From: Paratrimastix pyriformis
Lineage: Eukaryota > Preaxostyla > Paratrimastigidae
Assembly: GCA_027972325.1 (NCBI GenBank)
Contig: JAPMOS010000251.1
Coordinates: 1 to 41,268, forward strand
Direction of reading: 5' to 3'
DNA: 41,268 bases
Below are positions 1 to 11,240 of this stretch, one piece after another. The notes under the pieces were generated by a model. That model was not told the DNA's origin, made no database searches, and saw only the letters and a list, made by a program, of their open reading frames with translations. Made by a program: the position numbers and the translations under genes. Each line of letters opens with the position of its first letter. The first letter of the stretch is position 1.

Positions 1-1230
1 AGCTCAGTCGTGGTGTGTGCCAGGACGCATTCAAGGGCATGATGAGCACACAGGTCTGCCCTGAAATATCACCACACTGGTGGTGCTGATGATTGTATTG
101 GTATGACGCTGCTGCTGGTGTGAGAATGCACGCCAAAATGTGGGCACACTCAGGCCCGCCCTGAGACGCTTCAAGCAGGCAAGCAGCTGTCCTGGTGTGT
201 CAGGACGCATTCAAAGGGCATGACAAACACACCGGCCCGCCCTGAAATATCACCACACTGGTGGTGCTGATGATAGTGTTGGTGTGAGTGTACACCAGAC
301 AGGACGTGGGGGCCACTCAGGCCCGCCCCCAGACGCATCAAACAGATGTCCCGGTGTGTCAGGACCCAATCAAGGCATGATGCACACCGGCTCGCCCTGA
401 GCAATGCCACACACTGATGGTGTGGTGGCGGTGGTGCTGTGATGATGCTGCCGGTGTAAGAGTGCATCCAAGGGCATGTTGAGCGCACTCAGGCCCGCCC
501 GCAGACGATGGTGTGCCAGGACATACCAGGACATGATGAGCACACAGGCCCGTCCCGAAATATCACTACACTGGTGGCGCTGAGTGATGGTGTTGGTGTG
601 ATGCTGCTGCTGGTGTGAGAGTGCACACCAGAGGGCATGTGGGCACACTCAGGCCCGCCCTGAGACGCCTCAAGCAGTCAAGCAGCTGTCCTGGTGTGTC
701 AGGACGCATTCAAGGGCATGATGGGCGCACAGGCCCGCCCTGAAATATCACCACACTGGTGGTGCTGATGATAGTGTTGGTGTGAGAGTGGACACCAGAG
801 GACATGTGGGGCGCACTCAGTCCCGTCCCCAGACGCATCAGGACAGGATGAGCACACAGGCCCGCCCTGAGCCACGCCACACACTGATGGCGCGAGTGGT
901 GGTGGTGGTGCTGTGATGATGCTGCCGGTGTGAGAGTGCATCCAAGGGGCATGTTGGGCGCACTCAGGTCCGCCCCCAGACGATGGTGTGACAGGACATA
1001 CCAGGACATAATGAGCCCACAGGCCCGTCCCGGAAAAAACACCAATCTGTGGTGCTGCTGCCGCAGCAGCGCACACCAGAGGGCAGCAGGGCGCCCTCAA
1101 GAGCACCCGCCCCGAGCAATGTGGGTATGGGTGCAGTGAACACGAACGTGCAAAGACACATCGCGCGCCCTTCACTGTGGTCGCGAAGACATGTGTGGGT
1201 AAATATACCCCTGTCGATAGATACACCCGT
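1..1230 (-). repeat. Degenerate tandem satellite, outer left arm
   Basis: A phrase beginning ccctgaaatatcaccacact returns near 58, 238, 550 (variant) and 738, with more diverged members near 395 and 865. Monomers are therefore uneven, about 120-190 bp, with a higher-order period near 500 bp. The TGGTGT-rich phrases and the motif CAGGCCCGCC recur throughout. Short ORFs on both strands are by-products of the repeat and are not coding. It is the inverted counterpart of about 9950-11182. Confidence 0.8.
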
Positions 1231-2249
1231 CGGGGTGTAAGCTATCCTACCTACCTCGGTGCTGGGAGTCCATCAACACACCGGGGAATATGGGCACCCA
1301 AGCATAGGCCCATCAGAGAGCATCAGCAAAGCAGCGCGGGTGATCCACACAGACAGACACCCCCACTGGCTGAGAAACATATCAAGGTAAAGCCAGCGGC
1401 GGTGCAGGCATGCCCAGGTCTCAGTTGGGTTGATGGTCATGGGTAAACACAGGAAAGAAAAACCATCAATCACTGGTGCTGGTGCGTCCCATGTAGCATA
1501 AGGAAAGGAGGACCAGCACCGACCCTCAGGTGTGGAGGATCCACTGAGGAAAGAAGTGCAAAATATTAAGCTTGCTGGCGGTCAGTGAACTATCTTTATT
1601 CTCTACACCTAGCAGTGCCGAAGTCCCAAAGTTTTCTGATCCCGACCGCCAGCTTCCAAACGCGGGACCCGTGGTGTAGCAGTCTGTGCGCCTGTCCCTG
1701 ACATGCTCTTACCGAGAGGATGTCTTTTCTCGGGATCTGGTCTCGCGTGAGAGTGGTCTGTGTGAGCATCGGTGCCTGGTGTGGGCGCGGACCAGCACAG
1801 GTTCGCCAAACCAAATGCTTTCAGTCATGCATGTCCGTGTGTGAGGTGTAATCCCCAACGGGCAGGACAACCCCCAACGGGGAGCAGAAATGCTTGACCC
1901 TGCTGTGGGAAACCACGTCAAGTGCACAGTCCTCAGTCTCGTTTGTGAAGGGACAGAGTGACCCCAAGGGAGTGATTGCAATGGGTCCAAGACAGGGGTG
2001 CTCGCCCTCCTGGGACGGAGCCCCCTCATGTCTCTTGGAGGTGGGGATGGGATGAGACGGAGTGATGGGCAGTGACTGGAAGGTGCACATGGTGTGGGAA
2101 GTACGCAGCCAGAGAGTGTCACCCAAAGAGGAAGGAGAGAGAACATCTGAACTTTCCCTCTGCTGCTGTGAAGGCAGTCGGGCCCCATCTTGCCGCGCCT
2201 GAAAGTTGCCGGGGTATTTGTATCGCCACCGGCCATAGGCGCTTCCTCC
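1231..2249. other. Non-coding middle section, left palindrome arm
   Basis: No gene is visible. Every open frame here is short or is contradicted by indels in the inverted copy at about 8920-9950. The stretch has no tandem structure of its own. The inverted copy carries an AATAAA at about 9593-9598, which could be a polyadenylation signal of an unrecognised transcript, but nothing else supports one. Confidence 0.6.
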
Positions 2250-3775
2250 CCCCCTCACTGGGGTGTTGATTGTGGGCAGCACTGCCCATTTTCGGGGCCC
2301 CACTTCTATAGCGCCGGACCCCTTGGCGTTTCTTCCCGTGCCCCACCGGTGGGGCCCCTGGGGTGAGGGCGGCAGTTGGTGCCGCTCCCTTCTGGTTGTT
2401 GCGATGACCGAGGAGACTGGATGGCCCGCAGATCCAAGGCCAGATGCAGACCCCCGCCTCGAGGGGGTGGACAACCCTGGTGTGTATGGTCGAAGTAGAG
2501 AACGCGACCGTGGGGCCTATATGTCCTGGAAGCTCGCGATCCTGGACTTGAGGAAAAGACGGACCAGTTCCTTAGAACACGTCTCCTCATCTTGGGGGAC
2601 ATTTGTTTGGACGTCATGCTCCTCCCGCCCCGCGGGGTGGTGGCCCAGGCACATCGAGCACACGAAGCTTCCCTCATTTCAATCTCAACGTATTTCCTGT
2701 GAGAAAGAGCAACGGGGAGTGTTTCCCTCGGTTCCGAAAGGGTATAAGACCTCTGAAACATGGTGTGGCGACGGCCGCCATGCTTCCATGTGGGACATAA
2801 AGTCAGTAACGAGTCATCGTGTCTCCGCGTCTCCAATAGCCAATCCGAAACCGGGGGGCCGCTCCCCTGGTGCGCGCCCAAAATAGGTGAAGCTCCTCTC
2901 CTGTCACCGCCAGTGTGTCGAAAGCAGAACGTGGGAGAAGCTCGCAGTGTGCGTCGTTGTAAAATCCGGCGGGTTGTGCCGCAGGAACCGCGCCTGTGTG
3001 CCCGCAGATCATCCGGGGCCATGAGTCGGCTCCCTGGTCGACGGTATCGTGGTTGACATGGGACCTCCTGCCTTGCCCCGCGACAACCTGGGTCCCGCGA
3101 CCACACGGGCCCCGCGAACATGGGCCATGCGCCAACACGGCCACGCGAAGATGGTCGAAGTGCAAACGGTCTGGCTAAGTGGGAGGTTCGCCCTCTGGCA
3201 GGCCCGAGACAACGACTGGCCAGGGAAAGAAGAGGGCTCACACGTGGACCAAAAGCTGATAGCGGAGGTCATCCACTGACGTGGACCCAGAGCAAGAACG
3301 AATGCACAGACGAACCCAGCATTGCATTCATCTCATTGTTCGAGCCTGAAAACCATGAAGGGTTTAGGCGTGAAATATTTGCCAACCAGGTGTTTCTACA
3401 GACTGAGTGGGTCCGCAGTGTCTGAGACATGGGCAGAAGAGAGACCACCAGCATTTCCGAGATCCTCTAAGCCGCCTGTCAAACGACGCTGGTGATGAAA
3501 TTCCTTCAAAGGAATTAAACAGACTGTATGCAAAAGTTTGTTTGGTCTGCCGAACGAGCACTGTGCGGTCGAACGAGAAGAGTATCGAACTGATTCGCCA
3601 GCCCTTTCGACCGCAAAGTCAGAGAGACCAGTGAATAAAATTCCTTCAAAGGAATTAAACAGACTGTCCAACAGAGGTTGCGGGCGAGTCGAACGAGCCC
3701 CGTGGGGCCGAAGGAACAGAGTATCAAACTGATTCCGCCCAAAACGAAACGCGGTGGTCTGGTGTGATTGTCAGC
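2250..3775 (-). repeat. Inverted copy of the 1.81-kb repeat unit
   Basis: This stretch is the reverse complement of the unit seen in tandem at 4758-8919; for example, 2735-2770 is the complement of the unit start at 4758. About 3260-3405 does not match the unit and is an insertion or replaced segment. The ~130-bp subrepeats with the near-palindromic core AATTCCTTTGAAGGAATT are present at about 3480-3745. No homology to a known protein was recognised in any frame. Confidence 0.75.
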
Positions 3776-4234
3776 GAATTAGTTGTTTTAAAAATATAAG
3801 CAGACAATACGAAAAGGGCATCTTGAGAACCCTCGTCACACGAAGCAATGAGTATTCCCCAATGCAACAGAAGAGGCCACAAGCGAGCGGTGGCGTTCGA
3901 ACGCTGGTGTGCGCCAACCCAACCAACCATCTTAGTGGCGCTTTGCGGTGAGTGGCGCAAATCGGCCCAAGCCCAACCAGCCCAGCCAGTTTGAAGTTGC
4001 ACGCAGGACTGCCACGAAAAGGGAATCACGACTATCTTTCTCTGTGCCCCTCCCGTTTCGTTTTCGTGATCTGTGAGTTGGAAGTTTTGTTTCCTTCCGG
4101 TTTTTGTGTTTCAAAAAGAATAAAAATACAAGGAGTGTTCCGTGACGTCACAGACTCGGGAGGGAGGTTCCAGATTCCAGGCGAGATGGGCTCATTCTTC
4201 TCCAGCCCTGTCGGTAGGGTGGGAACGTCCTCCA
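3776..4234. other. Single-copy spacer, no gene seen
   Basis: This is the only part of the palindrome centre without another copy in the window. It contains a TATA-like run (about 3787-3800), a CRE-like TGACGTCA at about 4142-4149 and no frame with recognisable protein similarity. It may be flank of the 4235-4757 block or a remnant of sequence present before the repeats were amplified. Confidence 0.5.
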
Positions 4235-4757
4235 AAGTGACCTGCCACCCTCATAAAGTCAAACCAGGCGTCCCACGAGAGTGTGGGGAGGAGAGAGACG
4301 GGATGAGTTGATCAATGAGATCAGTCGTTCTAGTCTACAAGACAGGGGTGGAAAAGTGAACAGAGAGGCCTTGAAAACTCAGTTGAGAAACGGCCCGGGC
4401 TTTCATAGCGCAGGGGAGCGGCACTTTGCCGACATCTCTCAGATCATTCCAAACCTCCAACAAAAAACAAAATCCATAGTCTTCAGGGCTCTCGAGAAAC
4501 TATTCGAAAATAAGATGAAACCATAGAAACCCGAAAACCCCGGGATAAAAACTTGCGTTGCGATTTGCTTATTGCGCAAAAGGACAAGTCGACTGCCGGC
4601 ACTGACATGACATGTCAAATTCTTTTTGATAAATTTTTTGGATGTCAGTGCCGTTTTGCGTGCTTGCTGTGCAAGTGTTCACTCTGTCTTGGTTTGGGTT
4701 TGTTTGGGGCTATCCCACGAAGGCTGTCCCTCGTTCTCCGAACTCGTGAAGGAGAAC
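4235..4757 (+). repeat. ~520-bp block, left member of an inverted pair
   Basis: This block recurs as the reverse complement at 22663-23182, with near identity next to 4757/22663 and decay toward 4235/23182. The sharp edge carries GTTCTCC and GGAGAAC separated by 11 bases, which could form a terminal hairpin. At 4757 it abuts the 1.81-kb unit exactly at the unit phrase that follows CACAC in the next copies. It may be a terminal repeat of an element, the end of a DIRS-type element, or a separate non-coding transposon. No coding frame is convincing. Confidence 0.7.
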
Positions 4758-6562
4758 CATGTTTCGGAGGTCTTATACCCTTTCGGAACCGAGGGAAACA
4801 CTCCCCGTTGCTCTTTCCCACAGGAAATACGTTTGGATTGAAATGAGGGAAACTGCGTGTGCACGACGGGCCTGGACCACCACCCCGCGCGGGGCGGGAG
4901 GAGCATGACGTCCAAACAAATGTCCCCCAAGATGAGGAGACGTGTTCTAAGGAACTGGTCCGTCTTTTCCTCAAGTCCAGGATCGCGAGCTTCCAGGTCA
5001 TATAGGCCCCACGGTCGAGTTCTCTACTTCGACCATACACACCAGGTTGTCCACCCCTCGTGGCGGGGTCTGCATCTGGCCTTGGATTTGCGGGCCATCC
5101 AGTCTCCTCGGTCATCGCAAACAACCAGAAGGGAGCGGCACCAACTGCCGCCCTCACCCCCCCCGGGGCCCCCACCGGTGGGGCACGGGAAGAGCGCCCC
5201 AGGGGTCCGGCGCTATAGAAGTGGGGCCCCGAAAATGGGCAGTGCTGACCACAATCAAGACCCCAGTGAGGGGGTGAGGAAGCGCCAATGACCGGGGGCG
5301 CTGGTGGTTTGCAACTTTGAACTGACTTCGCTCGTTGGGCTTGGGCTGATTTGCGCCATCAACCGCAAAGACATTCGAGTGGGTCTCGCCGCAGTTCCTT
5401 TGGAATGGCACTATTCGTTGTTGCCTGGTCACCGCGACATGCGCTGGAATACTCATTGCTTCGGGACGAAGGATGCGTGCTTGAGGTGTCTGTTCAGTTT
5501 CAAAGCAACCATGACACACCCATTCGCGGACAGACCCACCAGACCACGACGTCACGTTTTGGGCGAATCAGTTTGATACTCTGCTCATTCGGCCCCACGG
5601 GGCTCATTCCACATGCCAGCAACCTATGTTGGACAGTCTGTTTAATTCCTTTGAAGGAATTTATTCACTGGTCTATCTGACTTTGCGTTCGAAAGGGCTG
5701 GCGAATCAGTTCGATACTCTGTTCTATCGACCCCACGGTCCTTGTTGGGCACACCAACAAACTTTTTCATACAGTCTGCTTAATTCCTTTGAAGGAATTG
5801 ATTCATTGGTCTCTCGTCGAAAGGGCTGACGAATCAGTTCGATACTCTGTTCTATCGACCCCACGGTCCTTGTTGGGCACACCAACAAACTTTTCATACA
5901 GTCTGTTCAATTCCTTTGAAGGAATTTCATCACCAGCGTCATTTGACAGGCGGCTTAGAGGATCTCGGAAATGCAATGCTGGGAGTCTCTTCTGCCCATG
6001 TCAGACACTGCGGACCCACTCAGTGGTCTGGTGGGTCTGCGCTTGGCATCTTCACGTCGCCCTCTTCATTCCCTGGCCAGTCTTTGGCTCGGGCCTGCCA
6101 GAGGGCAAACCTCCCACTTCGGCCAGAACGTTTGACTTCGACCATCTTCGCGTGGTCCATGTTGTCGCGTGGCCCATGTTGTCGCGGGGCCCATGTTGTC
6201 GCGTAGCAAGGCAGGAGGTCCCATGTCCACCACGATCCCGGTCGATCCGGGAGCCGACTCATGGCCCCGGATGATCTGCGGGCATACAGGCGCGGTTTCT
6301 GCGGCACAACTCGCAGGATTTTACAACGACGCACACTGCGAGCTTCTCCCACACGTGCTTCTTTCGACACACTGGCCCGTCATTTTCTCGACCGCGTGAG
6401 GGGAGTCGTCTCATGTGTTCATAGGCGGTTACAGGAGAGGAGCTTCACCTATTTTGGGCGCGCACCAGGGGAACAGCCAACTCCCGGTTTCGAATCGGAG
6501 ACGCGAGACGATGACTCGTTACGGACTTCATGTCCCACATGGAAGCATGGCGGTCGCCACAC
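4758..6562 (+). repeat. 1.81-kb tandem unit, copy 1
   Basis: The unit starts with catgtttcggaggtcttata and the same phrase returns at 6563 and 8376, giving a period of 1805-1813 bp. Copies differ mainly by one- or two-base indels in homopolymer runs. The open frames on both strands do not keep the same frame between copies and show no known domain, so I regard the unit as non-coding. Confidence 0.9.
5557..5935 (+). repeat. ~130-bp subrepeats with AATTCC...GGAATT core
   Basis: Three copies of a ~125-140-bp module lie in the unit. Each holds a phrase beginning gaatcagttcgatactctg and a near-palindrome AATTCCTTTGAAGGAATT at about 5645, 5784 and 5910. The same block recurs at about 7367-7740 and inverted at about 3480-3745. 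The dyad could bind a dimeric protein or form a small hairpin. No function is shown. Confidence 0.8.
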
Positions 6563-8375
6563 CATGTTTCGGAGGTCTTATACCCTTTCGGAACCGAGGG
6601 AAACACTCCCCGTTGCTCTTTCCCACAGGAAATACGTTTGGATTGAAATGAGGGAAACTGCGTGTGCACGACGGGCCTGGGCCACCACCGCGCGGGGCGG
6701 GAGGAGCATGACGTCCAAACAAATGTCCCCAAGATGAGGGAGACGTGTTCTAAGGAACTGGTCCGTCTTTTCCTCAAGTCCAGGATCGCGAGCTTCCAGG
6801 TCATATAGGCCCCACGGTCGAGTTCTCTACTTCGACCATACACACCAAGGTTGTCCACCCCCTCGTGGCGGGGGTCTGCATCTGGCCTTGGATTTGCGGG
6901 CCATCCAGTCTCCTCGGTCATCGCAAACAACCAGAAGGGAGCGGCACCAACTGCCGCCCTCACCCCCCCCGGGGCCCCCACCGGTGGGGCACGGGAAGAG
7001 CGCCCCAGGGGTCCGGCGCTATAGAAGTGGGGCCCCGAAAATGGGCAGTGCTGACCACAATCAAGACCCCAGTGAGGGGGTGAGGAAGCGCCAATGACCG
7101 GGGGCGCTGGTGGTTTGCAACTTTGAACTGACTTCGCTCGTTGGGCTTGGGCTGATTTGCGCCATCAACCGCAAAGACATTCGAGTGGGGTCTCGCCGCA
7201 GTTCCTTTGGAATGGCACTATTCGTTGTTGCCTGGTCACCGCGACATGCGCTGGAATACTCATTGCTTCGGGACGAAGGATGCGTGCTTGAGGTGTCTGT
7301 TCAGTTTCAAAGCAACCATGACACACCCATTCGCGGACAGACCCACCAGACCACGACGTCACGTTTTGGGCGAATCAGTTTGATACTCTGCTCATTCGGC
7401 CCCACGGGGCTCATTCCACATGCCAGCAACCTATGTTGGACAGTCTGTTTAATTCCTTTGAAGGAATTTATTCACTGGGTCTATCTGACTTTGCGTTCGA
7501 AAGGGCTGGCGAATCAGTTCGATACTCTGTTCTATCGACCCCACGGTCCTTGTTGGGCACACCAACAAACTTTTCATACAGTCTGCTTAATTCCTTTGAA
7601 GGAATTGATTCATTGGTCTCTCGTCGAAAGGGCTGACGAATCAGTTCGATACTCTGTTCTATCGACCCCACGGTCCTTGTTGGGCACACCAACAAACTTT
7701 TTCATACAGTCTGTTCAATTCCTTTGAAGGAATTTCATCACCAGCGTCATTTGACAGGCGGCTTAGAGGATCTCGAAATGCAATGCTGGGAGTCTCTCTT
7801 CTGCCCATGTCAGACACTGCGGACCCACTCAGTGGTCTGGTGGGTCTGCGCTTGGCATCTTCACGTCGCCCTCTTCATTCCCTGGCCAGTCTTTGGCTCG
7901 GGCCTGCCAGAGGGCAAACCTCCCACTTCGGCCAGAACGTTTGACTTCGACCATCTTCGCGTGGTCCATGTTGTCGCGTGGCCCATGTTGTCGCGGGGCC
8001 CATGTTGTCGCGTAGCAAGGCAGGAGGTCCCATGTCCACCACGATCCCGGTCGATCCGGGAGCCGACTCATGGCCCCGGATGATCTGCGGGCATACAGGC
8101 GCGGTTTCTGCGGCACAACTCGCAGGATTTTACAACGACGCACACTGCGAGCTTCTCCCACACGTGCTTCTTTCGACACACTGGCCCGTCATTTCTCGAC
8201 CGCGTGAGGGGAGTCGTCTCATGTGTTCATAGGCGGTTACAGGAGAGGAGCTTCACCTATTTTGGGCGCGCACCAGGGGAACAGCCAACTCCCCGGTTTC
8301 GAATCGGAGACGCGAGAGACACGATGACTCGTTACGGACTTCATGTCCCACATGGAAGCATGGCGGTCGCCACAC
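6563..8375 (+). repeat. 1.81-kb tandem unit, copy 2
   Basis: A full second copy of the unit, about 1813 bp, near-identical to copy 1 apart from scattered small indels. It contains the same three-member subrepeat block at about 7367-7740. The inner part of the right palindrome arm begins inside this copy at about 7345-7370. Confidence 0.9.
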
Positions 8376-8919
8376 CATGTTTCGGAGGTCTTATACCCTT
8401 TCGGAACCGAGGGAAACACTCCCGTTGCTCTTTCCCACAGGAAATACGTTTGGATTGAAATGAGGGAAACTGCGTGTGCACGACGGGCCTGGGCCACCAC
8501 CCCGCGCGGGGCGGGAGGAGCATGACGTCCAAACAAATGTCCCCCAAGATGAGGAGACGTGTTCTAAGGAACTGGTCCGTCTTTTCCTCAAGTCCAGGAT
8601 CGCGAGCTTCCAGGTCATATAGGCCCCACGGTCGAGTTCTCTACTTCGACCATACACACCAAGGTTGTCCACCCCCTCGTGGCGGGGGTCTGCATCTGGC
8701 CTTGGATTTGCGGGCCATCCAGTCTCCTCGGTCATCGCAAACAACCAGAAGGGAGCGGCACCAACTGCCGCCCTCACCCCCCCGGGGCCCCCACCGGTGG
8801 GCACGGGAAGAGCGCCCCAGGGGTCCGGCGCTATAGAAGTGGGGCCCCGAAAATGGGCAGTGCTGACCACAATCAACACCCCAGTGAGGGGGTGAGGAAG
8901 CGCCAATGACCGGGGGCGC
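8376..8919 (+). repeat. 1.81-kb tandem unit, copy 3 (partial)
   Basis: Only the first ~545 bp of the unit are present. After the phrase ending accgggggcgc the sequence departs from copies 1 and 2 and enters the arm-specific segment, as does the inverted copy near 2240. This boundary is shared by both palindrome arms, so the arm was formed after the unit met this flank. Confidence 0.85.
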
Positions 8920-9949
8920 GATGCAACTACCCCGGCAACCTTCAGGCACGGCAAGATGGGGCCCGACTGCCTTCACAGCAGCAGAGGGAAAGTCCGTCGG
9001 ATGTTCTCTCTCCTTCCTCTTTGGGTGACACACTCCGGCTGCGTACTCCCCACACCCACACGGACTCCCTCGGCACCCATGTACACATTCCAGTCACTGC
9101 CCATCACTCCGTCTCATCCCATCCCCACCTCCAAGGGACATGAGGGGGGGGCTCCGTCCCGGGAGGGCGAGCACCCCTGTCTTGGACCCATTGCAATCAC
9201 TCCTGCTTGGGGTCACTCTGTCCATTCACTAACGAGACTGAGGACTGTGCACTTGACCCGTGGTTCCCACAGCGGGGTCAAGCATTTCTGCTCCCCGTTG
9301 GGTGTTTTCCTGCCCGTAGTGAGATTACACCTCACACACGGACATGCATGACTGAGAGCATTTGGTTTGGCGAACCTGTGCTGGTCCGCGCCCACATCAG
9401 GCACCGATGCTCACACAGACCATTCTCACTGGGTCGAAAACAACAACAGACTGCGAGACCAGATCCCGAGAAAAGACATCCTCTCGGTAAGAGCATGTCA
9501 GGGACAGGCGCACAGACTGCTGCACCCACGGGTCGCACGTTTGGAAGCTGGCGGTCGGGGTCAGAAAACTTTGGAACTTCGGCACTGCTAGAGAATAAAG
9601 ATAGTTCACTGACGGCCAGCAAGCCTAATAGTTTCCACTTCTTTCCTCAGTGGATCCTCTCCACACCTGAGGGTCGGTGCTGGTCCTCCTTTCCTTGTGG
9701 TACATTGGACGCACCGGCACCAGGGATTGATGGTTTTTCTTTCCTGTGTTTACCCATGACCATCAACCCAATACTGAGACTGGGCATGCTTGCACCGCCG
9801 CTGGCTTTACCTTGATATGTTTCTCAGCCAGTTGTGTTGATCACCCGCGCTGCTTGCTGATGCTCTCATATGCTTGGGTGCCCATATTTCCCGGTGTGTT
9901 GATGGACTCCCAGCACCGAGGTGGGATAGTTTACACCCCGACGGGTGGA
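8920..9949. other. Non-coding middle section, right palindrome arm
   Basis: Inverted counterpart of about 1231-2240. A frame of ~200 codons at 9207-9815 has no recognisable domain and is not preserved in the inverted copy, so I do not call a gene. An AATAAA lies at about 9593-9598. Confidence 0.6.
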
Positions 9950-11240
9950 TCTCTCGACAGGGGTATATTTACCCACACATGGCTTCACGACCACAGTGAA
10001 GGGCGGTGCCGCGCGATGTGTCTTTGCACGTTCGGCTTCACTGCACCCACACCCACATTGCTCGGGGTGGGTGTTCTTGAGGGCGCCCTGCTGCCCTCTG
10101 GTGTGCACTGCTGCACGGCAGCAGCACCAAGGATTGGTGCTTTTTCCGGGACGGGCCTGTGTGCTCATCATGTCCTGGGATATGTCCTGGCACACCATCG
10201 TCTGGGGGCGGGCCTGAGTGCGCCCAACATGCCCCTTGGATGCACTCTCACACCGGCAGCATCATCACAGCATCACAACCACCACTCGCGCCATCAGTGC
10301 GTGGCGTTGCTTAGGGCGGGCCTGTGTGCTCATCCTGTCCTACCTGTTTGATGCGTCTGGGGACGGGACTGAGTGCGCCCCACATGTCCACTCTCACACC
10401 AACACTATCATTAGCACCAGTGTGGTGATATTTCAGGGCGGGCCTGTGTGCCCATCATACCCTTGAACGCGTCCTGACACACCAGGGCAGCTGCTTGACT
10501 GCTTGAGGCGTCTCAGGGCGGGCCTGAGTGTGCCCACATGCCCTCTGGTGTGCATTCTCACACCAGCAGCAGCATCACACCAACACCATCACCCAGCGCC
10601 ACCAGAGTGGTGATATTTCGGGACGGGCCTGTGTGCTCATCATGTCCTGGTATGTCCTGGCACACCGTCGTCTGGGGGCGGGCCGGAGTGCGCTTAACAT
10701 GCCCCTTGGATGCACTCTCACACCGGCAGCATCATCACAGCACCACCGCCACCACGCACCATCAGTGTGTGGCGTTGCTCAGGGCGAGCCTGTGTGCATC
10801 ATGCCTTGATTGGGTCCTGACACACCGGGACACCTGTTTGATGCGTCGGGGGGCGGGCCTGAGTGACCCCCACATGTCCTCTGGTGTACACTCTCACACC
10901 AACACTATCATCAGCACCACCAGTGTGGTGATGTTTCAGGCCGGGCCGGTGTGCTCATCCTGCCCTTGAATGCGTCCTGACACACCAGGGCAGCTGCTTG
11001 ACTGCTTGAGGCGTCTCGGGGGGGACCTGAGTGTGCCCACATGCCCTTTGGTGTGCATTCTCACACCAGTCACACCAATACTATCATCAGCACCACCAGT
11101 GACCAGTGTGGTGATATTTCAGGGCGGACCTGTGTGCTCATCATGCCCTTGAATGCGTCCTGGCACACACCACGACTGAGCTGCGTGGTGATGAGTCTGG
11201 GCGGGCCTGTGTGCCCATGCCGCATGGCTTCATTCTCACA
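9950..11240 (+). repeat. Degenerate tandem satellite, outer right arm
   Basis: Reverse-complement counterpart of 1-1230, with phrases such as gtggtgatatttcagggcgg returning at intervals of about 120-190 bp and a higher-order period near 500 bp. It stops at 11240, where LINE A begins abruptly. Confidence 0.8.

Larger units (their letters stand above)
1..11240. repeat. Large imperfect palindrome (foldback-like array)
   Basis: The first bases of the window are the reverse complement of about 11161-11182, and the match can be followed inward to about 3750-3775 opposite about 7345-7370. Matched landmarks include the satellite, the stretch around 1450-1560 (opposite 9640-9760) and the stretch around 2260-2300 (opposite 8835-8880). 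Each arm is about 3.75 kb and the centre is about 3.6 kb. The outer arms are tandem satellite and the inner arms carry the 1.81-kb unit. Long inverted repeats built from subrepeats resemble foldback elements, but an amplified satellite palindrome or an assembly fold-over is equally possible. The left arm runs off the window; the right arm ends where LINE A begins. Confidence 0.8.

Noticed and set aside
1-1230. A CRISPR-like array
   Set aside because: The repeats are long, degenerate and uneven, with no constant short repeat separating unique spacers, and the context is eukaryotic.
2306-3241. ORFs of 150-310 codons in the 1.81-kb unit and palindrome arms
   Set aside because: They are not kept in frame among the near-identical copies and show no known domain. 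Open frames are expected in GC-rich repeats.
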